In this document: positions 1-10,748 of the stretch, piece after piece
How the letters are laid out: each line of letters opens with the position of its first letter
How positions within the stretch are numbered: position 1 is the first letter of the stretch
The notes under the pieces: generated by a model
Database searches by the model: none
Told to the model about the DNA's origin: nothing
Seen by the model: the letters and a program-made list of their open reading frames with translations, nothing else
Made by a program: the position numbers and the translations under genes
NCBI GenBank assembly: GCA_012524025.1
Contig: JAAYSC010000085.1
Span: forward strand, 1 to 58,400
DNA from: Clostridiales bacterium
GTDB lineage: Bacteria > Bacillota > Clostridia > Oscillospirales > Acutalibacteraceae
Reading direction: 5' to 3'
Length of the DNA stretch: 58,400 nt

Positions 1-2189
1 ATCCCCATGGAAACCGACAAGCCGATGGTGTTTTCTTGGTCCGCTTCCATGGCTTTGGCAATTCGCTCACGAATTGCTTGGCTTTGCTCATGATCTGTTT
101 TGGGAAGCAAGATTACAAACTCGTCGCCTCCCATCCTTATTGCTTGGTCTGAATCACGGCAGTTTTCTTTGAGAATATTGGCAACCTTAACGAGTATTTC
201 GTCCCCCGCCCTATGCCCAAATGCGTCATTGGTCATCTTTAGGCCGTTAACATCTGCCATCAACAAAGACAGGGGCAAATAATCCTCTTGATTGAGCTCA
301 TCTATAACTTCGTCATAGTGTCTTCTGTTTTTAAGGCCGGTCAGCTGGTCATGGTAGCTCAAATACAGTATGGACTCGCTGGCTCCTTTTCGCTCTTCAA
401 TGTTTCTTGTGACACCTATGGCTTCTGCTTCACCGTCCGAATTATATCTGTATCGAACCGATTCTTCCACCCAAACACTTGAGCCGTCTTTTTTGACCTG
501 TTGCAATTCGGTTGTATAGCTATTGAATTTTCTATCGCTGTTTTTGAAGTTTTCAAAGTTTTTTTGCATGGAATAATGGGCAACCGGCAGGGATTCTTTT
601 GTAAATGCCCCTTCATAACCCATTTCAATTGCCTCTTCGGGCGAAAAGCCGCGCAAAACCTTGACCGAAGGACTGATATAGACCATTTCATCTCTGGTAA
701 GGTTGTAAACCCAAATAACATCCGTTGCAAATTCCGCCACCAACCGATATTTTGATTCACTTTCCAACATATCAATTATGGCTTTTTCTCTTTCGGACAC
801 ATCGGATATAAAATTAAGGGTGGCGGGCTTACCTTCCCATTCAATATCCATGGTCTTCATTTCGGCCCACTTTATTTCGGAATTTTTGTTGACAACTCTG
901 AAATTTCTGATGCCGACAGACTTATCGCTTACATCCGTGCCACTTTTTCGCCACATATATTCTTGTATTATCTCACCGTGGTCTTCCGGATAAACAAATT
1001 TTAAGACCGGTAAATTCAAGAGTTCTTCGGGCTTGTAACCGCTCATTTTTTCTATTGCCGGGTTAACCAATTTTATGCGGCCGGCCTGGGCCACCAAGAC
1101 AACTTCAAGCGTGTTTTCAAATAAGAGCCGGTACTGTTCTTGAGCTTTTTTAATTTTTCTTTCATCGGACTCCCTTTGGGTAATGTCACGAAAAACATAT
1201 AAGTCATAGCTGGTCTTTTCCAGGTCCACCCTTTTAGCCGAAAGCAAGACTGTTACTTTCTTGCCTTCTTGTGTCTTCAGGCGGGTTTGAAAATTTTCAA
1301 GAAAACCGGTTTCGTTCAAAATCTCATCAATCTTTTCCCTGTCTTTTACATTTAAGAGCAAGTCCGCTTCTACCAGGCTTTTGCCGATAGTCTCATCTGC
1401 TTCAAAGCCCAAGAGCTTTGAAAAGGCCTCATTTATATTTTCAATTATTTTTTCCGGCAGCGCCACCATAAGAACCGCATCGGGGCCGTCTTTAAAGATC
1501 AGCTCAAACCTTTCGTGTGCTTCCACAATGTTTTGGTTTATTCGGTGATTTAGCATGGAAAAGAATCCAAAAGTCCAAATAATGCTGGCAATCAGAGTCA
1601 CAAAGTAAACCCCCGACTGAGTAACTTCATTTTCAAACATACCAAAAACTCTTTCAAAAACGAGAACCGTCGGGGCACCTAACAGGGCCAACATACCTGC
1701 GAAGACAAAGGTTAAGGTTAAAGCGTTTGCCCAGTTTATATCGGTTTTTTCACGATTCCTAAAACATATGAGACCGCTGGGCATGGCAATCATAGCAACA
1801 CTGATCAACAATACCGTCCTGCGCCCGGGATAGCTGTAGCTGCCCGGGCTGCTGAATATGGCAAATAAGGATATGGTAACCAGTATGAAGGCCGAATGTT
1901 TCCAGACATGCTTTCGCTCTGAAAAAAATGTTCTCAAACCGGTATAAATTGATGCCAGTGCCAAAACAAAGAAGGTGTTGTTGAGAAAAACCGCAATCGA
2001 ATTAAAAGGCGGAGGCGAATTTCTAAAGTCATAAGCGGCAAAAGCCAAGGCAGAGCATAGGGCCCACAGTGTCCACCAACCCGCTCCGCTTTTTCTTTCG
2101 CTTTTGCGGTATTGTGAGAACATTATAAAAACCTGCATTAAATTTGTTATGCTCAATGCAAGGGCCAGGGCATTTATATTTATGTCCAT
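1..2189 (-). CDS. Membrane-anchored multi-PAS diguanylate cyclase (partial, C-terminus off the window edge)
   Basis: My translation from ATG at 2189 (MDININALALALSITNLMQVFIMFSQYRKS...) is open to base 1: N-terminal multi-TM region, PAS-like repeats, then YHDQLTGLKNRRHYDEVI and a GGDEF motif (MGGDEF near 120-135). It is absent from the ORF track because it runs off the edge. Confidence 0.9.
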   Translation of the reverse strand, partial: MDININALALALSITNLMQVFIMFSQYRKSERKSGAGWWTLWALCSALAFAAYDFRNSPPPFNSIAVFLNNTFFVLALASIYTGLRTFFSERKHVWKHSAFILVTISLFAIFSSPGSYSYPGRRTVLLISVAMIAMPSGLICFRNREKTDINWANALTLTFVFAGMLALLGAPTVLVFERVFGMFENEVTQSGVYFVTLIASIIWTFGFFSMLNHRINQNIVEAHERFELIFKDGPDAVLMVALPEKIIENINEAFSKLLGFEADETIGKSLVEADLLLNVKDREKIDEILNETGFLENFQTRLKTQEGKKVTVLLSAKRVDLEKTSYDLYVFRDITQRESDERKIKKAQEQYRLLFENTLEVVLVAQAGRIKLVNPAIEKMSGYKPEELLNLPVLKFVYPEDHGEIIQEYMWRKSGTDVSDKSVGIRNFRVVNKNSEIKWAEMKTMDIEWEGKPATLNFISDVSEREKAIIDMLESESKYRLVAEFATDVIWVYNLTRDEMVYISPSVKVLRGFSPEEAIEMGYEGAFTKESLPVAHYSMQKNFENFKNSDRKFNSYTTELQQVKKDGSSVWVEESVRYRYNSDGEAEAIGVTRNIEERKGASESILYLSYHDQLTGLKNRRHYDEVIDELNQEDYLPLSLLMADVNGLKMTNDAFGHRAGDEILVKVANILKENCRDSDQAIRMGGDEFVILLPKTDHEQSQAIRERIAKAMEADQENTIGLSVSMG

Positions 2190-2220
2190 ACTTGCTCCCC
2201 CCTCTTGATGATTTAAAAAT

Positions 2221-3309
2221 CTAATCCAAGAAGTCGCGTAATTTTTTGCTCCTGCTGGGGTGGCGTAATTTTCTTAAGGCTTTGGCTTCAATTTGCCTGA
2301 TTCTTTCCCTGGTGACATCAAATTCACGGCCAACTTCTTCCAGGGTGTGAGACTGGCCATCCATGAGCCCGAAGCGCATTCTCAATACTTTTGATTCCCT
2401 GGGTGTTAAAGTTTCTAAAACTTCCTCAATTTGTTCTTTGAGCAAAAGCATGGAAGCCGAATCCGCAGGTGCCGGGGCGTCTTCATCCGGTATAAAATCA
2501 CCCAAATGACTGTCTTCTTCTTCACCTATAGGCGTTTCAAGCGAAACCGGCTCTTGGGCAACCCGCAAAATTTCACGCACTTTTTCCGGTGTCATATCTA
2601 AAACTTCACCGATTTCTTCTGCGGTCGGATCACGCCCGTTTTGATGCAAGAGCATGCTGTTGGTCTTCTTAACCTTATTTATGGTTTCAACCATGTGAAC
2701 GGGTATGCGTATTGTGCGTGCTTGGTCGGCAATGGCGCGGGTAATGGCCTGCCTTATCCACCAAGTGGCATAGGTTGAAAACTTAAAGCCTTTTGTGTAG
2801 TCGAATTTTTCAACGGCTTTTATCAGGCCCAAGTTACCTTCCTGAATCAAGTCTAAAAATTGCATTCCGCGCCCGACATATCTTTTTGCTATACTGACAA
2901 CCAAGCGTAAATTTGCTTCGGCAAGCTTTTGTTTGGCATCAGAACCTTCAACATGTATATTTTGGGCAAGTGCTATTTCTTCTTCGGCTGTAAGGAGGTC
3001 TACATTGCCGATTTCCTTCAAATACACCTTGACCGGATCGTCCATGCTGACATTCCTGCTTGCAGCCCTGACTTCTGTTGTTTTGGGTGCATTGGATTCA
3101 ACCGCTTGGCTGCTTAGAGCATCTGTGTCAAAGTCATCCACTATTTCTATGCCCTGGCCTTCTACAATGTCATAGAGTTTGTCAATTTCTTCAACATCGT
3201 ACTCCATTTCAACCAAAACCGCGTCAAGCTCTTGGGTGGTGAGTTTCCCGCTGACTTTCCCCTTTTCAATTAGGGCTTTAACTGCAGAATTCTTTTTCAT
3301 TACTTCCAT
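2221..3309 (-). CDS. rpoD: RNA polymerase primary sigma factor (sigma-70/SigA)
   Basis: Regions 2-4 are classical: [74 protein letters not shown] and [25 protein letters not shown]. Confidence 0.98.
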   Translation of the reverse strand: MEVMKKNSAVKALIEKGKVSGKLTTQELDAVLVEMEYDVEEIDKLYDIVEGQGIEIVDDFDTDALSSQAVESNAPKTTEVRAASRNVSMDDPVKVYLKEIGNVDLLTAEEEIALAQNIHVEGSDAKQKLAEANLRLVVSIAKRYVGRGMQFLDLIQEGNLGLIKAVEKFDYTKGFKFSTYATWWIRQAITRAIADQARTIRIPVHMVETINKVKKTNSMLLHQNGRDPTAEEIGEVLDMTPEKVREILRVAQEPVSLETPIGEEEDSHLGDFIPDEDAPAPADSASMLLLKEQIEEVLETLTPRESKVLRMRFGLMDGQSHTLEEVGREFDVTRERIRQIEAKALRKLRHPSRSKKLRDFLD

Positions 3310-3334
3310 GATATGGTCTCCTTATACAAAATTT

Positions 3335-5110
3335 TTATTCGTTATTAGGTTTTTCAAAAAGCTTTAGAAATTCTTCATTTGACAACTTTCCGGGTTCAAT
3401 GATTGTGGAATCACGCTTGGCCTTTTCCAAGACACTTACGCAATCGCCGTACTGTGCCAAGGTGTTTGAAAGATCTTGCCCCTTAACAAAAAGCGACGAC
3501 AGATCGGTCATTTCTTGGTTGGAAAGCTCTTGCGAGAGTGATGTCAGGTCTATATTTTTATCTGCCTCAATTCTTTCGGCAATTAGGCTATAAATTCGTT
3601 TGTGAAATTCGTCCGAAAAAAGTTCCGCGCCCAATCGGTCTTTAAACTTTCTGTAAAAATCAGGGTTGTGCAGCAAAATTGAAATTATAATCTCTTCAGC
3701 CTTAATTTCTTTGGCTTCACAGTTTGCCGGCAGCCTTGCCCTGCCCCTGCCTGCGGAAGTAAGCCCTTTTTTGGCTGATTTGTAGAGCTCCTTTTCCCTT
3801 TGCTTTTTACGCTCATATTTTTGCCTGCCGCTTTGGCTTTTAACTTGTGCCAAAATTGCCTCTTTGGCAACCGACAGCTCTTTTGAAAGTTCGGATGCAT
3901 ATATATCAAGTTCCACCGGGCTGTTTAAATCAGCCAGAACCTTTACGGCTTCGTTCAAATAACCCAAACGGCCGTCCGGAGTGTTTAAATCGTACTTTAC
4001 CCTGGCCCTGCTAAACCTGTATTCCGTTTCATTGTCTGCTCCGTCCAAAAGGGCCTGTATACGGCCGGGGCCGTACTTGTTTATTATTTCATCCGGGTCT
4101 TTACCGCCGGACAGCTTTAAAACACGAATTTTCAGGCCTGTTTTCCCTAATACCTCAAGTGCCTTTTGAGTTGCTCTTTGGCCTGCCTCATCCGAGTCAT
4201 AGGCTAAAATAATTTCTTTGGCATATCGGGCCAACAAGCGTGCTTGCTCATTGGTAAGAGCAGTACCCAAGCAAGCTACGGAATTTTCAAACCCTCCACG
4301 GTGCAAAGCAATGACATCCATATAACCTTCGGTTAAAATGAGCTTGCCGTCATTTTTGTTTTTGGCTAAATTCAGAGCAAAAACAACATTGCTTTTTTTA
4401 TAAATTAGGGTATCGGAAGTGTTGACATACTTGGGTATTCCTTGGCCTAAAATTCTGCCGCCAAAGGCCACAACATTCCCACGCAGGTCGATTATGGGTA
4501 TCATAATACGATTTTTAAAGCTGTCATAGTAGTGGTCCGAGCCCGACTTTGAGCTTTTTCTTACAAGGTTGGCTTCATGAAGTTCGGAAGCGGAATAGCC
4601 GCGCCCTCGCATGTGGTCAAGCAAGGCGTCCCAACTGTCGGGAGCAAAGCCAAGGCCGAAACGCTTTATGAGCGGCTTTGAAATACCACGGTTTTCCAAA
4701 TATTCCAGGGCCTCTTGCCCAAGGGGGGCGTTTAAGTTAGAGTGAAAAAATTTTGCCGCTTCCCTATTGGCCGATAACATTCTCTGCCTTTTTTTTGACA
4801 GGCTGTCATCATAACCGTCTTCCGGCATTTGCATGCCCGCTTGTTGGGCCAAGAGCTTCACCGCTTCAACAAAATCCAAGTTTTCTATCAGCCTGATGAA
4901 GGTAATTATTTCGCCCCCGGTATTGCAACCGAAACAAAAAAAAGATTCGGTTTCCGGATAGAGTGTAAAAGAGGGCGTTTTTTCATTATGGAAGGGGCAA
5001 AGCCCGACCATTAATCGCCCCCGACGCTTGAGAGTAACATAGGGTGAAACAACACTTTCTATATCTAACCTTTCGCGCAGTTCTTGTAAAAAACTATCAG
5101 CAATTGCCAT
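3335..5110 (-). CDS. dnaG: DNA primase
   Basis: Zinc finger CPFHNEKTPSFTLYPETESFFCFGC, TOPRIM (LTEGYMDVIALHRGGF...AYDSDEAGQRA), immediately upstream of rpoD. Confidence 0.97.
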   Translation of the reverse strand: MAIADSFLQELRERLDIESVVSPYVTLKRRGRLMVGLCPFHNEKTPSFTLYPETESFFCFGCNTGGEIITFIRLIENLDFVEAVKLLAQQAGMQMPEDGYDDSLSKKRQRMLSANREAAKFFHSNLNAPLGQEALEYLENRGISKPLIKRFGLGFAPDSWDALLDHMRGRGYSASELHEANLVRKSSKSGSDHYYDSFKNRIMIPIIDLRGNVVAFGGRILGQGIPKYVNTSDTLIYKKSNVVFALNLAKNKNDGKLILTEGYMDVIALHRGGFENSVACLGTALTNEQARLLARYAKEIILAYDSDEAGQRATQKALEVLGKTGLKIRVLKLSGGKDPDEIINKYGPGRIQALLDGADNETEYRFSRARVKYDLNTPDGRLGYLNEAVKVLADLNSPVELDIYASELSKELSVAKEAILAQVKSQSGRQKYERKKQREKELYKSAKKGLTSAGRGRARLPANCEAKEIKAEEIIISILLHNPDFYRKFKDRLGAELFSDEFHKRIYSLIAERIEADKNIDLTSLSQELSNQEMTDLSSLFVKGQDLSNTLAQYGDCVSVLEKAKRDSTIIEPGKLSNEEFLKLFEKPNNE

Positions 5111-5126
5111 TAAATCACCGCCCTCT

Positions 5127-6182
5127 TCATCGGCGTTCTATCGCCCTTTCTTCATCATCATATGTCCAAGATTTTGGAACAAAAAGTTCCTTGTAAACTT
5201 TCACGGCATATCTGTCGGTCATTCCGGCTATATAATCCCCTGCTGCCCGCGCCACCCCTTCTGCCCCGGCTGCTTCAATAAACATGGGGGATAGTTTGTC
5301 GGGGTTATTCAAATAATAGTTATAAAGCTTTGTTACAAGCTCGACCGCTTTTGGTTCTTCGCTTTTACACTCTTCATTTTTATAGACCGATTGAAACATA
5401 AATTTGTGTAAGGCTTCAAAGGCTGTCTTGACCTCGCCGCCCAGGCCTATATCGTCCCCTGAATTTCTTATAACCGAAATAACCAGTGTGTTTATTCTTT
5501 GCGATTTTGTATGACCCAAAACCTGCCTGATTTCCGGCGCAATGTCATCTTCACATAAAACATTGGCATTTATGGCATCATCAATATCGTGGTTGATATA
5601 GGCAATCTTGTCTGAAATTTTAACCACTCTACCCTCAAGGGTGTCTGCCAGACCGTTTGTGTGCATTTCAATTCCGTTTCTGACTTCATAGGTAAGGTTT
5701 AGCCCGCGCCCGTCATTTTCAAGCACATCCACAACGCGTAAACTTTGTTCATAGTGTTTGAAGCCCGCAAGGCCGGCTTCTTTGAAGGCAAGGTCAAGTG
5801 CGCGTTCACCCGCATGGCCAAAGGGCGTGTGCCCCAGGTCATGCCCCAAGGCTATAGCCTCGGCCAAATCTTCATTCAACCTTAGGGCCTTTGCTATGGT
5901 ACGGGCAATTTGTGAAACTTCCAAGGTATGAGTCAAGCGAGTTCGATAATGATCACCTTCGGGTGACAAAAAAACCTGTGTTTTGTGCTTTAAGCGTCTG
6001 AAGGAGTTGCTGTGGATTATCCTGTCCCTGTCTCTTTGAAAGGCAGTTCTGACATAACATTCTTCCTTTTCAAAGCGCCTCCCCTTGTGAAACTGCGAAA
6101 GAGCAGCCTTTTCAGATAGATGCAGCTTTTCAAGCTCCCAAGTTTGCTCCCTAATGGATTTTGACACATAATCCCCCCTCAA
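5127..6182 (-). CDS. dgt: Deoxyguanosinetriphosphate triphosphohydrolase-like HD protein
   Basis: RDRDRIIHSNSFRRLKHKTQVF...RTRLTHTLEVSQIARTIA...GHDLGHTPFGHAGE HD-domain signature. Confidence 0.93.
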   Translation of the reverse strand: MRGDYVSKSIREQTWELEKLHLSEKAALSQFHKGRRFEKEECYVRTAFQRDRDRIIHSNSFRRLKHKTQVFLSPEGDHYRTRLTHTLEVSQIARTIAKALRLNEDLAEAIALGHDLGHTPFGHAGERALDLAFKEAGLAGFKHYEQSLRVVDVLENDGRGLNLTYEVRNGIEMHTNGLADTLEGRVVKISDKIAYINHDIDDAINANVLCEDDIAPEIRQVLGHTKSQRINTLVISVIRNSGDDIGLGGEVKTAFEALHKFMFQSVYKNEECKSEEPKAVELVTKLYNYYLNNPDKLSPMFIEAAGAEGVARAAGDYIAGMTDRYAVKVYKELFVPKSWTYDDEERAIERR

Positions 6183-6246
6183 TAAAAAAAGGCCCTCTGC
6201 TTATATATACGCAAAGGTCGGGTCAATCCCTTTATTTTATTCCGAA

Positions 6247-6864
6247 TTATATTTTGGCATAAAGTTCTTCTTCGACTTGGCAAGTAAGTTTACCGAAACT
6301 AAGTTCGCTGAGTGCTTTTTGAAATTCTTCAATTTTATCTTTTTTAAGATAAAATTTAAGCCTGACATTCTCGGCAAAGTCACTGTCTTCTATGACACCG
6401 CCCTTGCTTTCAATCAACTGTGCAACCCGTTCATGCAAACCATAGTCGCTTGTAAGCCGACAGCGTACGCACAGGGCCATCTTGGCAAGACCGGCGGCCT
6501 CAAGAGCCAAACTCGCCGAACGCGAATACGCCCGAACCAAGCCGCCTGCCCCCAGTTGTATACCGCCAAAGTAGCGGGTTACAACTATGGCACAATCGGT
6601 AAGAGATTTTTTTTGTATAACATCCAAAACCGGCATCCCGGCCGTACCTTGCGGTTCCCCGTCATCGGAAAACCGCTTTATGCCACCGGTTCTGATGGAA
6701 TAAGCGTAAACATTGTGAGTGGCGTCCCAATATTTACTTTTAATTTCCGCTATAAAAGCTTGGGCTTCCTTTTCACTTTCAAGAGCTCTTACATGACCGA
6801 TAAAGCGGGAGCGTTTTTCATAAAATTCAGCCTGTGCGTTCTTGGCAACCGTCTTATACTCCAT
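6247..6864 (-). CDS. YigZ/IMPACT family protein
   Basis: EKRSRFIGHVRALESEKEAQAFIAEIKSKYWDATHNVYAY...DDGEPQGTAGMPVLDVI...VVTRYFGGIQLGAGGLVRAYS. Confidence 0.93.
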   Translation of the reverse strand: MEYKTVAKNAQAEFYEKRSRFIGHVRALESEKEAQAFIAEIKSKYWDATHNVYAYSIRTGGIKRFSDDGEPQGTAGMPVLDVIQKKSLTDCAIVVTRYFGGIQLGAGGLVRAYSRSASLALEAAGLAKMALCVRCRLTSDYGLHERVAQLIESKGGVIEDSDFAENVRLKFYLKKDKIEEFQKALSELSFGKLTCQVEEELYAKI

Positions 6865-6875
6865 AACCCCACCAT

Positions 6876-6906
6876 CTAAAAAATCAGACGGTGCTTTTGC
6901 ACCGTC
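6876..6906 (-). terminator. Rho-independent terminator downstream of rpmE
   Basis: Perfect 8-bp stem GACGGTGC/GCACCGTC (6887-6894, 6899-6906), 4-nt loop, followed on the minus strand by a T-rich tract. Confidence 0.8.
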
Positions 6907-6914
6907 CGTTTTGC

Positions 6915-7127
6915 TTATTCTTCTTCGTTTTGAATGTTAAAGCGCTTGTTAAATCTGTCAACCCTACCGCCGGTATCTACAAGCTTTTGTTTGCCTGTGA
7001 AAAACGGGTGACATTTTGAGCAAATGTCAACGGTCATATTTTGTTTGGTTGAAGCTGTTTCGATTACTTCACCGCAAGCGCAGCGGATTGTCGTTTCCTC
7101 ATATTTGGGATGTATGCCTTCCTTCAT
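6915..7127 (-). CDS. rpmE: Ribosomal protein L31 (zinc-type)
   Basis: [63 protein letters not shown]; internal Met of the tracked ORF fits the family start. C...C...C..C zinc residues present. Confidence 0.97.
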   Translation of the reverse strand: MKEGIHPKYEETTIRCACGEVIETASTKQNMTVDICSKCHPFFTGKQKLVDTGGRVDRFNKRFNIQNEEE

Positions 7128-7207
7128 TTTTGTCACCTCTTTTTGGATATAGAAACATAGCAGAGGAATTCTATCATAAGTGGCAAGTTTTTGCAAGCAA
7201 ATTTATT

Positions 7208-10200
7208 TTAATTTGCGGCCGTAATTGCTTGCCCGAGTTCGAAAGAATATATATAGCTTTCGCCAACCTTCAAACCTGTGACCATTTCCAGTGCTTTTTT
7301 GTAAACGGCAAGCTGGGAGGAATACTTTTCAAGAAGCTCCCGGGCGTTTTGCACCTTGTCGGTCTTGTAGTCAAGCAAGACCAATTTACCATCTTCCACA
7401 AAAGCACAATCAACTATACCTTGGACCACCACATTTTCGCCCGAAACTTGAGGCGGTAAATCTAAATCGGGGTAAAGTTCACCTGCCGCAACTCGGATGG
7501 TGAACTTTTTTTCACGCATTACTTTTGAAGACTTAAATAGCCGCTTAGCCAAATCACTTTCAAAGAAAAGACTGATTTTCTTAAGGTCAAGACTTTCCGC
7601 TTCCTTCTTGTTCAAAAAGCCCAGCCCAAGCAATCTTTCTCTTTCGGTTTCTGGGTCTGATTTAGCCAAGTTATAATCAGAAAACTCCATAAACTTATGT
7701 AAAGCGGTCCCCCTTTGAGCCGCCGTCAATCTTTTTTTGCTGATAAAAGCCGGGCGTGATGAGGCAAAGTATGCTTTATGGAGACCCGAATCATCCAAAT
7801 CCGAAGCTGCTCTTTTGGCCACAACCCTGTCAAGTGAAAGGTAGGGATAGCGGTAAGAAAGCCTCCTGTCTATCCTTTCTAACAAGGCCTCGTCTAACTT
7901 TGATTCTTCTTTTTCTATTTCTTTGTCTTCTTCGGGGTTTTCGCAGTAAAGAGCAAGTTTGAGTCTAAAGTCTGCTTGAAGTACAGGTAAATTTTCTACC
8001 TCGGCCATATCGCGTAAGGATTGTGCATCCGGATGGCGCAAGGCCGCCGATAAAATCCAGTCTGAAAAACTGTTCTTGGACAAGACCGAAAAGGGCGCTA
8101 ATTCTTTAGTATCAAGTTCAGCTGCTAAATTTAAAAGCTTACTCTCGGGGTTGGCAAGGTCACTTACCATTATCAAGTGTTCTTTTGCTCTTGTCAGGGC
8201 AACATACAAAACCCTCATTTCTTCGGCCTTGGCATTTTGGCTTGCCGCCAGCTTAACCGCTCTGCTGCTCAAAGTGTCAAAACGCCTGGCAGGCTGCTCA
8301 ATTTTTCTGACAAAGCCCAAGCCGCAACCGAATGCGGAGACCATGCTGCCCCTTGCATCCATCATATTGAAAGAGGTCTCGCAGGCAGCCAAGATACAGA
8401 TGGGGAACTCTAAACCCTTACTTTTATGAACACTCATTATACGCACCACATCCGCAGTTTCGGGGAGTTCAAGAGCGGGTGCCAAGTCTTCTTCACTTTG
8501 GGCCAACTTATCAATAAACCTGATAAAACCCGAAAGGCCGATATGCCCGGCCGCTTCGTATTGCGCGGCGTATTCCAAGAGCAGGTAGAGATTTGCGCGG
8601 CGTTTGGGCCCTTTATCCATGCTTGCCACCAAGGCCATATAACCCGTTTCTTCCATAAGCCTGCGCAAGAGTTCGCTTGCACTTAAGGTTGAAGCCAGAC
8701 GGCGCATTTGTTGAGTTCTTTCCAAAAAATCGGCTGCCTTTTCACTGCCTGCCCCGGCCCATGCCGAAACACTGTTGTAGAGTGGAATTTTCCTGTCTTC
8801 GCTTCGCATGAGAGCAAGTTCATCGGTTGAAAAACCAAATACGGGTGAGAGCATAATACTCAAGAGCGCAACATCTTGCAAAGGATTATCAAGCACCCGA
8901 AGCAAGGACAGCATGAAAGCGATTTCCTGGGCTTCAAAGAAGCCGCCCGATAATTCACTGTAGGCGGGTATTTTTTGTTTTTCCAACTCTTGGGCATACA
9001 GAGATGCTTTGTTTTTAACAGATCTGAGTAAAATGCAAAAATCACGGTAGGTGGCTCGCCTGGTTTGGCCTTTTTCGCTGATTGTTAAACCACTGCTTAT
9101 CATGTCTTTGATAAGCCCGGCTATATAATTTGCTTGAAATTCATCCTTGTCTAAATCTTTTCTTTCATCTTTTGCTTCTTTTGAATTTATTAAATGCAGG
9201 CTGACTTCGGCCTCTTCCAAGGGTGGATAATTTGCGGCCGGGATTAAGGCTTCATCCTCATCATAATCCACATCCCCCGCTTGCCGACTCATCAGTTGAG
9301 AAAAAATAAAGTTTACCATGCCCGTCACGCCCTTGCGTGATCTGAAGTTTTTGCCCAAGACAACTCGTGCCGGGTAGTTTTCATCTTCGTAAAGCGGTAG
9401 CTTTTCCCGCCTTTTTAAAAATATTTCCGGCATGGCATTTCTGAAGCCGTATATGCTCTGTTTAACATCGCCCACGAAGAACAGATTACTTTCCTTGCGG
9501 GAAAGGACGGAGAAAATCATGTCTTGTGCCCTGTTGACATCTTGATATTCATCTACTAATATTTCCTCATATTTTTTTGACAGTTCTTCCGCCAAGGCCG
9601 TTTTTTCGACCCTGCCTTCTTGAGTTTTTACCAAGAGCAAGTTGATGGCAGTATGCATAACATCGGCAAAATCGGCATAGTTGTTTTTGCTCTTAAGTCG
9701 GTCATATTCTTCCGCAAAGTTTTTAACCGTTTCGACATATTTTAAGGCCAGTGGGCTCAAATACTCCATATCCTCAAGATGCTCTTGGCTGTTGGCACAT
9801 ACCAAACTTTCCGCTTCCGAGGCAGTTTTTTTCAAAAGATTTCTTTTAATTTTTGCTCTTTCACGCAAGCTTTCATCTTCGCTCCGGCAGGGTTTCAGCC
9901 TTTCAAAGGTCAGTGCCCTCATCGCTTGGTAAAGATTGTCCCAGGCTGCCGTTTGGGCCGCCTTAAAAAGGCTTGTGTATAATACCAAGTCGGCCTTTAC
10001 GGCTTGTGCGTAACTTTTGTAAACATCTTGGTCAAGGCTGATTTCATCTAAAAGGCTCATAGCTCCCTTGACACAGTAACTGAAAATTTCAAGAACATGA
10101 CGCCTGATAGCCTGCCCCCAAGGGCTTTCATCCACGGTTTTCACATTCAAAAAGGGCTCTAACAAATCTTTATAATAATCTTCGTCAAAGGGGTGGGCCC

Positions 10201-10747
10201 TTGCCTCATCATATGTTTTCAGTATAGCGTTTTTCAGAGCATTTTCACGCCCGCCTCGCTCTATCAAAAGTTCAAGCAGGTTTTTGGCAGCTTCTTCATC
10301 TTTGGAATAGAGGCTTTCAATCACACTGTCACTTGCCTCCGCTTTTAAAACCGCCGCTTCGCTCTGGCTCAAAATAGCAAAATCAGGCCCCATGTCCGTT
10401 AAGTGAAAATTTTCTCTCACAAGTTCATTGCAAAAACTGTCAATGGTACTGATTTTTGCAAAGGGAAGGAGCACTTGTTGCCTTTGTAAATTAAGATCCT
10501 TGGGGTTTTTGCTAATTAAAGCAGCCAGCGCTTGGCCTATTCGTTCACGCATTTGTGCGGCGGCAGCTTTTGTGAATGTAACTATCAGAAGGCTGTCAAT
10601 ATCACAGGGGGATTGGGAGTCGGTAATACGCCTTATCACACGCTCAACCAAAACGGCAGTTTTGCCCGACCCCGCGGCGGCGGAGACAAGCAAGCTGCCT
10701 TTAGTGGCCTCTATTGCCTTTAATTGGTCATCTGTCCAAAGCAACAT
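7208..10747 (-). CDS. addA: ATP-dependent helicase/nuclease subunit A
   Basis: UvrD helicase motifs (TDDQLKAIEATKGSLLVSAAAGSGKTAVLVERVI, ILVDEYQDVNRAQ, SVHKSKGLEFP) and C-terminal nuclease VVQGIVDCAFVEDGKLVLLDYKTD. Confidence 0.97.
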   Translation of the reverse strand: MLLWTDDQLKAIEATKGSLLVSAAAGSGKTAVLVERVIRRITDSQSPCDIDSLLIVTFTKAAAAQMRERIGQALAALISKNPKDLNLQRQQVLLPFAKISTIDSFCNELVRENFHLTDMGPDFAILSQSEAAVLKAEASDSVIESLYSKDEEAAKNLLELLIERGGRENALKNAILKTYDEARAHPFDEDYYKDLLEPFLNVKTVDESPWGQAIRRHVLEIFSYCVKGAMSLLDEISLDQDVYKSYAQAVKADLVLYTSLFKAAQTAAWDNLYQAMRALTFERLKPCRSEDESLRERAKIKRNLLKKTASEAESLVCANSQEHLEDMEYLSPLALKYVETVKNFAEEYDRLKSKNNYADFADVMHTAINLLLVKTQEGRVEKTALAEELSKKYEEILVDEYQDVNRAQDMIFSVLSRKESNLFFVGDVKQSIYGFRNAMPEIFLKRREKLPLYEDENYPARVVLGKNFRSRKGVTGMVNFIFSQLMSRQAGDVDYDEDEALIPAANYPPLEEAEVSLHLINSKEAKDERKDLDKDEFQANYIAGLIKDMISSGLTISEKGQTRRATYRDFCILLRSVKNKASLYAQELEKQKIPAYSELSGGFFEAQEIAFMLSLLRVLDNPLQDVALLSIMLSPVFGFSTDELALMRSEDRKIPLYNSVSAWAGAGSEKAADFLERTQQMRRLASTLSASELLRRLMEETGYMALVASMDKGPKRRANLYLLLEYAAQYEAAGHIGLSGFIRFIDKLAQSEEDLAPALELPETADVVRIMSVHKSKGLEFPICILAACETSFNMMDARGSMVSAFGCGLGFVRKIEQPARRFDTLSSRAVKLAASQNAKAEEMRVLYVALTRAKEHLIMVSDLANPESKLLNLAAELDTKELAPFSVLSKNSFSDWILSAALRHPDAQSLRDMAEVENLPVLQADFRLKLALYCENPEEDKEIEKEESKLDEALLERIDRRLSYRYPYLSLDRVVAKRAASDLDDSGLHKAYFASSRPAFISKKRLTAAQRGTALHKFMEFSDYNLAKSDPETERERLLGLGFLNKKEAESLDLKKISLFFESDLAKRLFKSSKVMREKKFTIRVAAGELYPDLDLPPQVSGENVVVQGIVDCAFVEDGKLVLLDYKTDKVQNARELLEKYSSQLAVYKKALEMVTGLKVGESYIYSFELGQAITAAN

Positions 10748-10748
10748 C

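Noticed and set aside
100-993. Small plus-strand and minus-strand ORFs near the window start
   Set aside because: They lie inside the truncated diguanylate cyclase frame (1-2189, minus).
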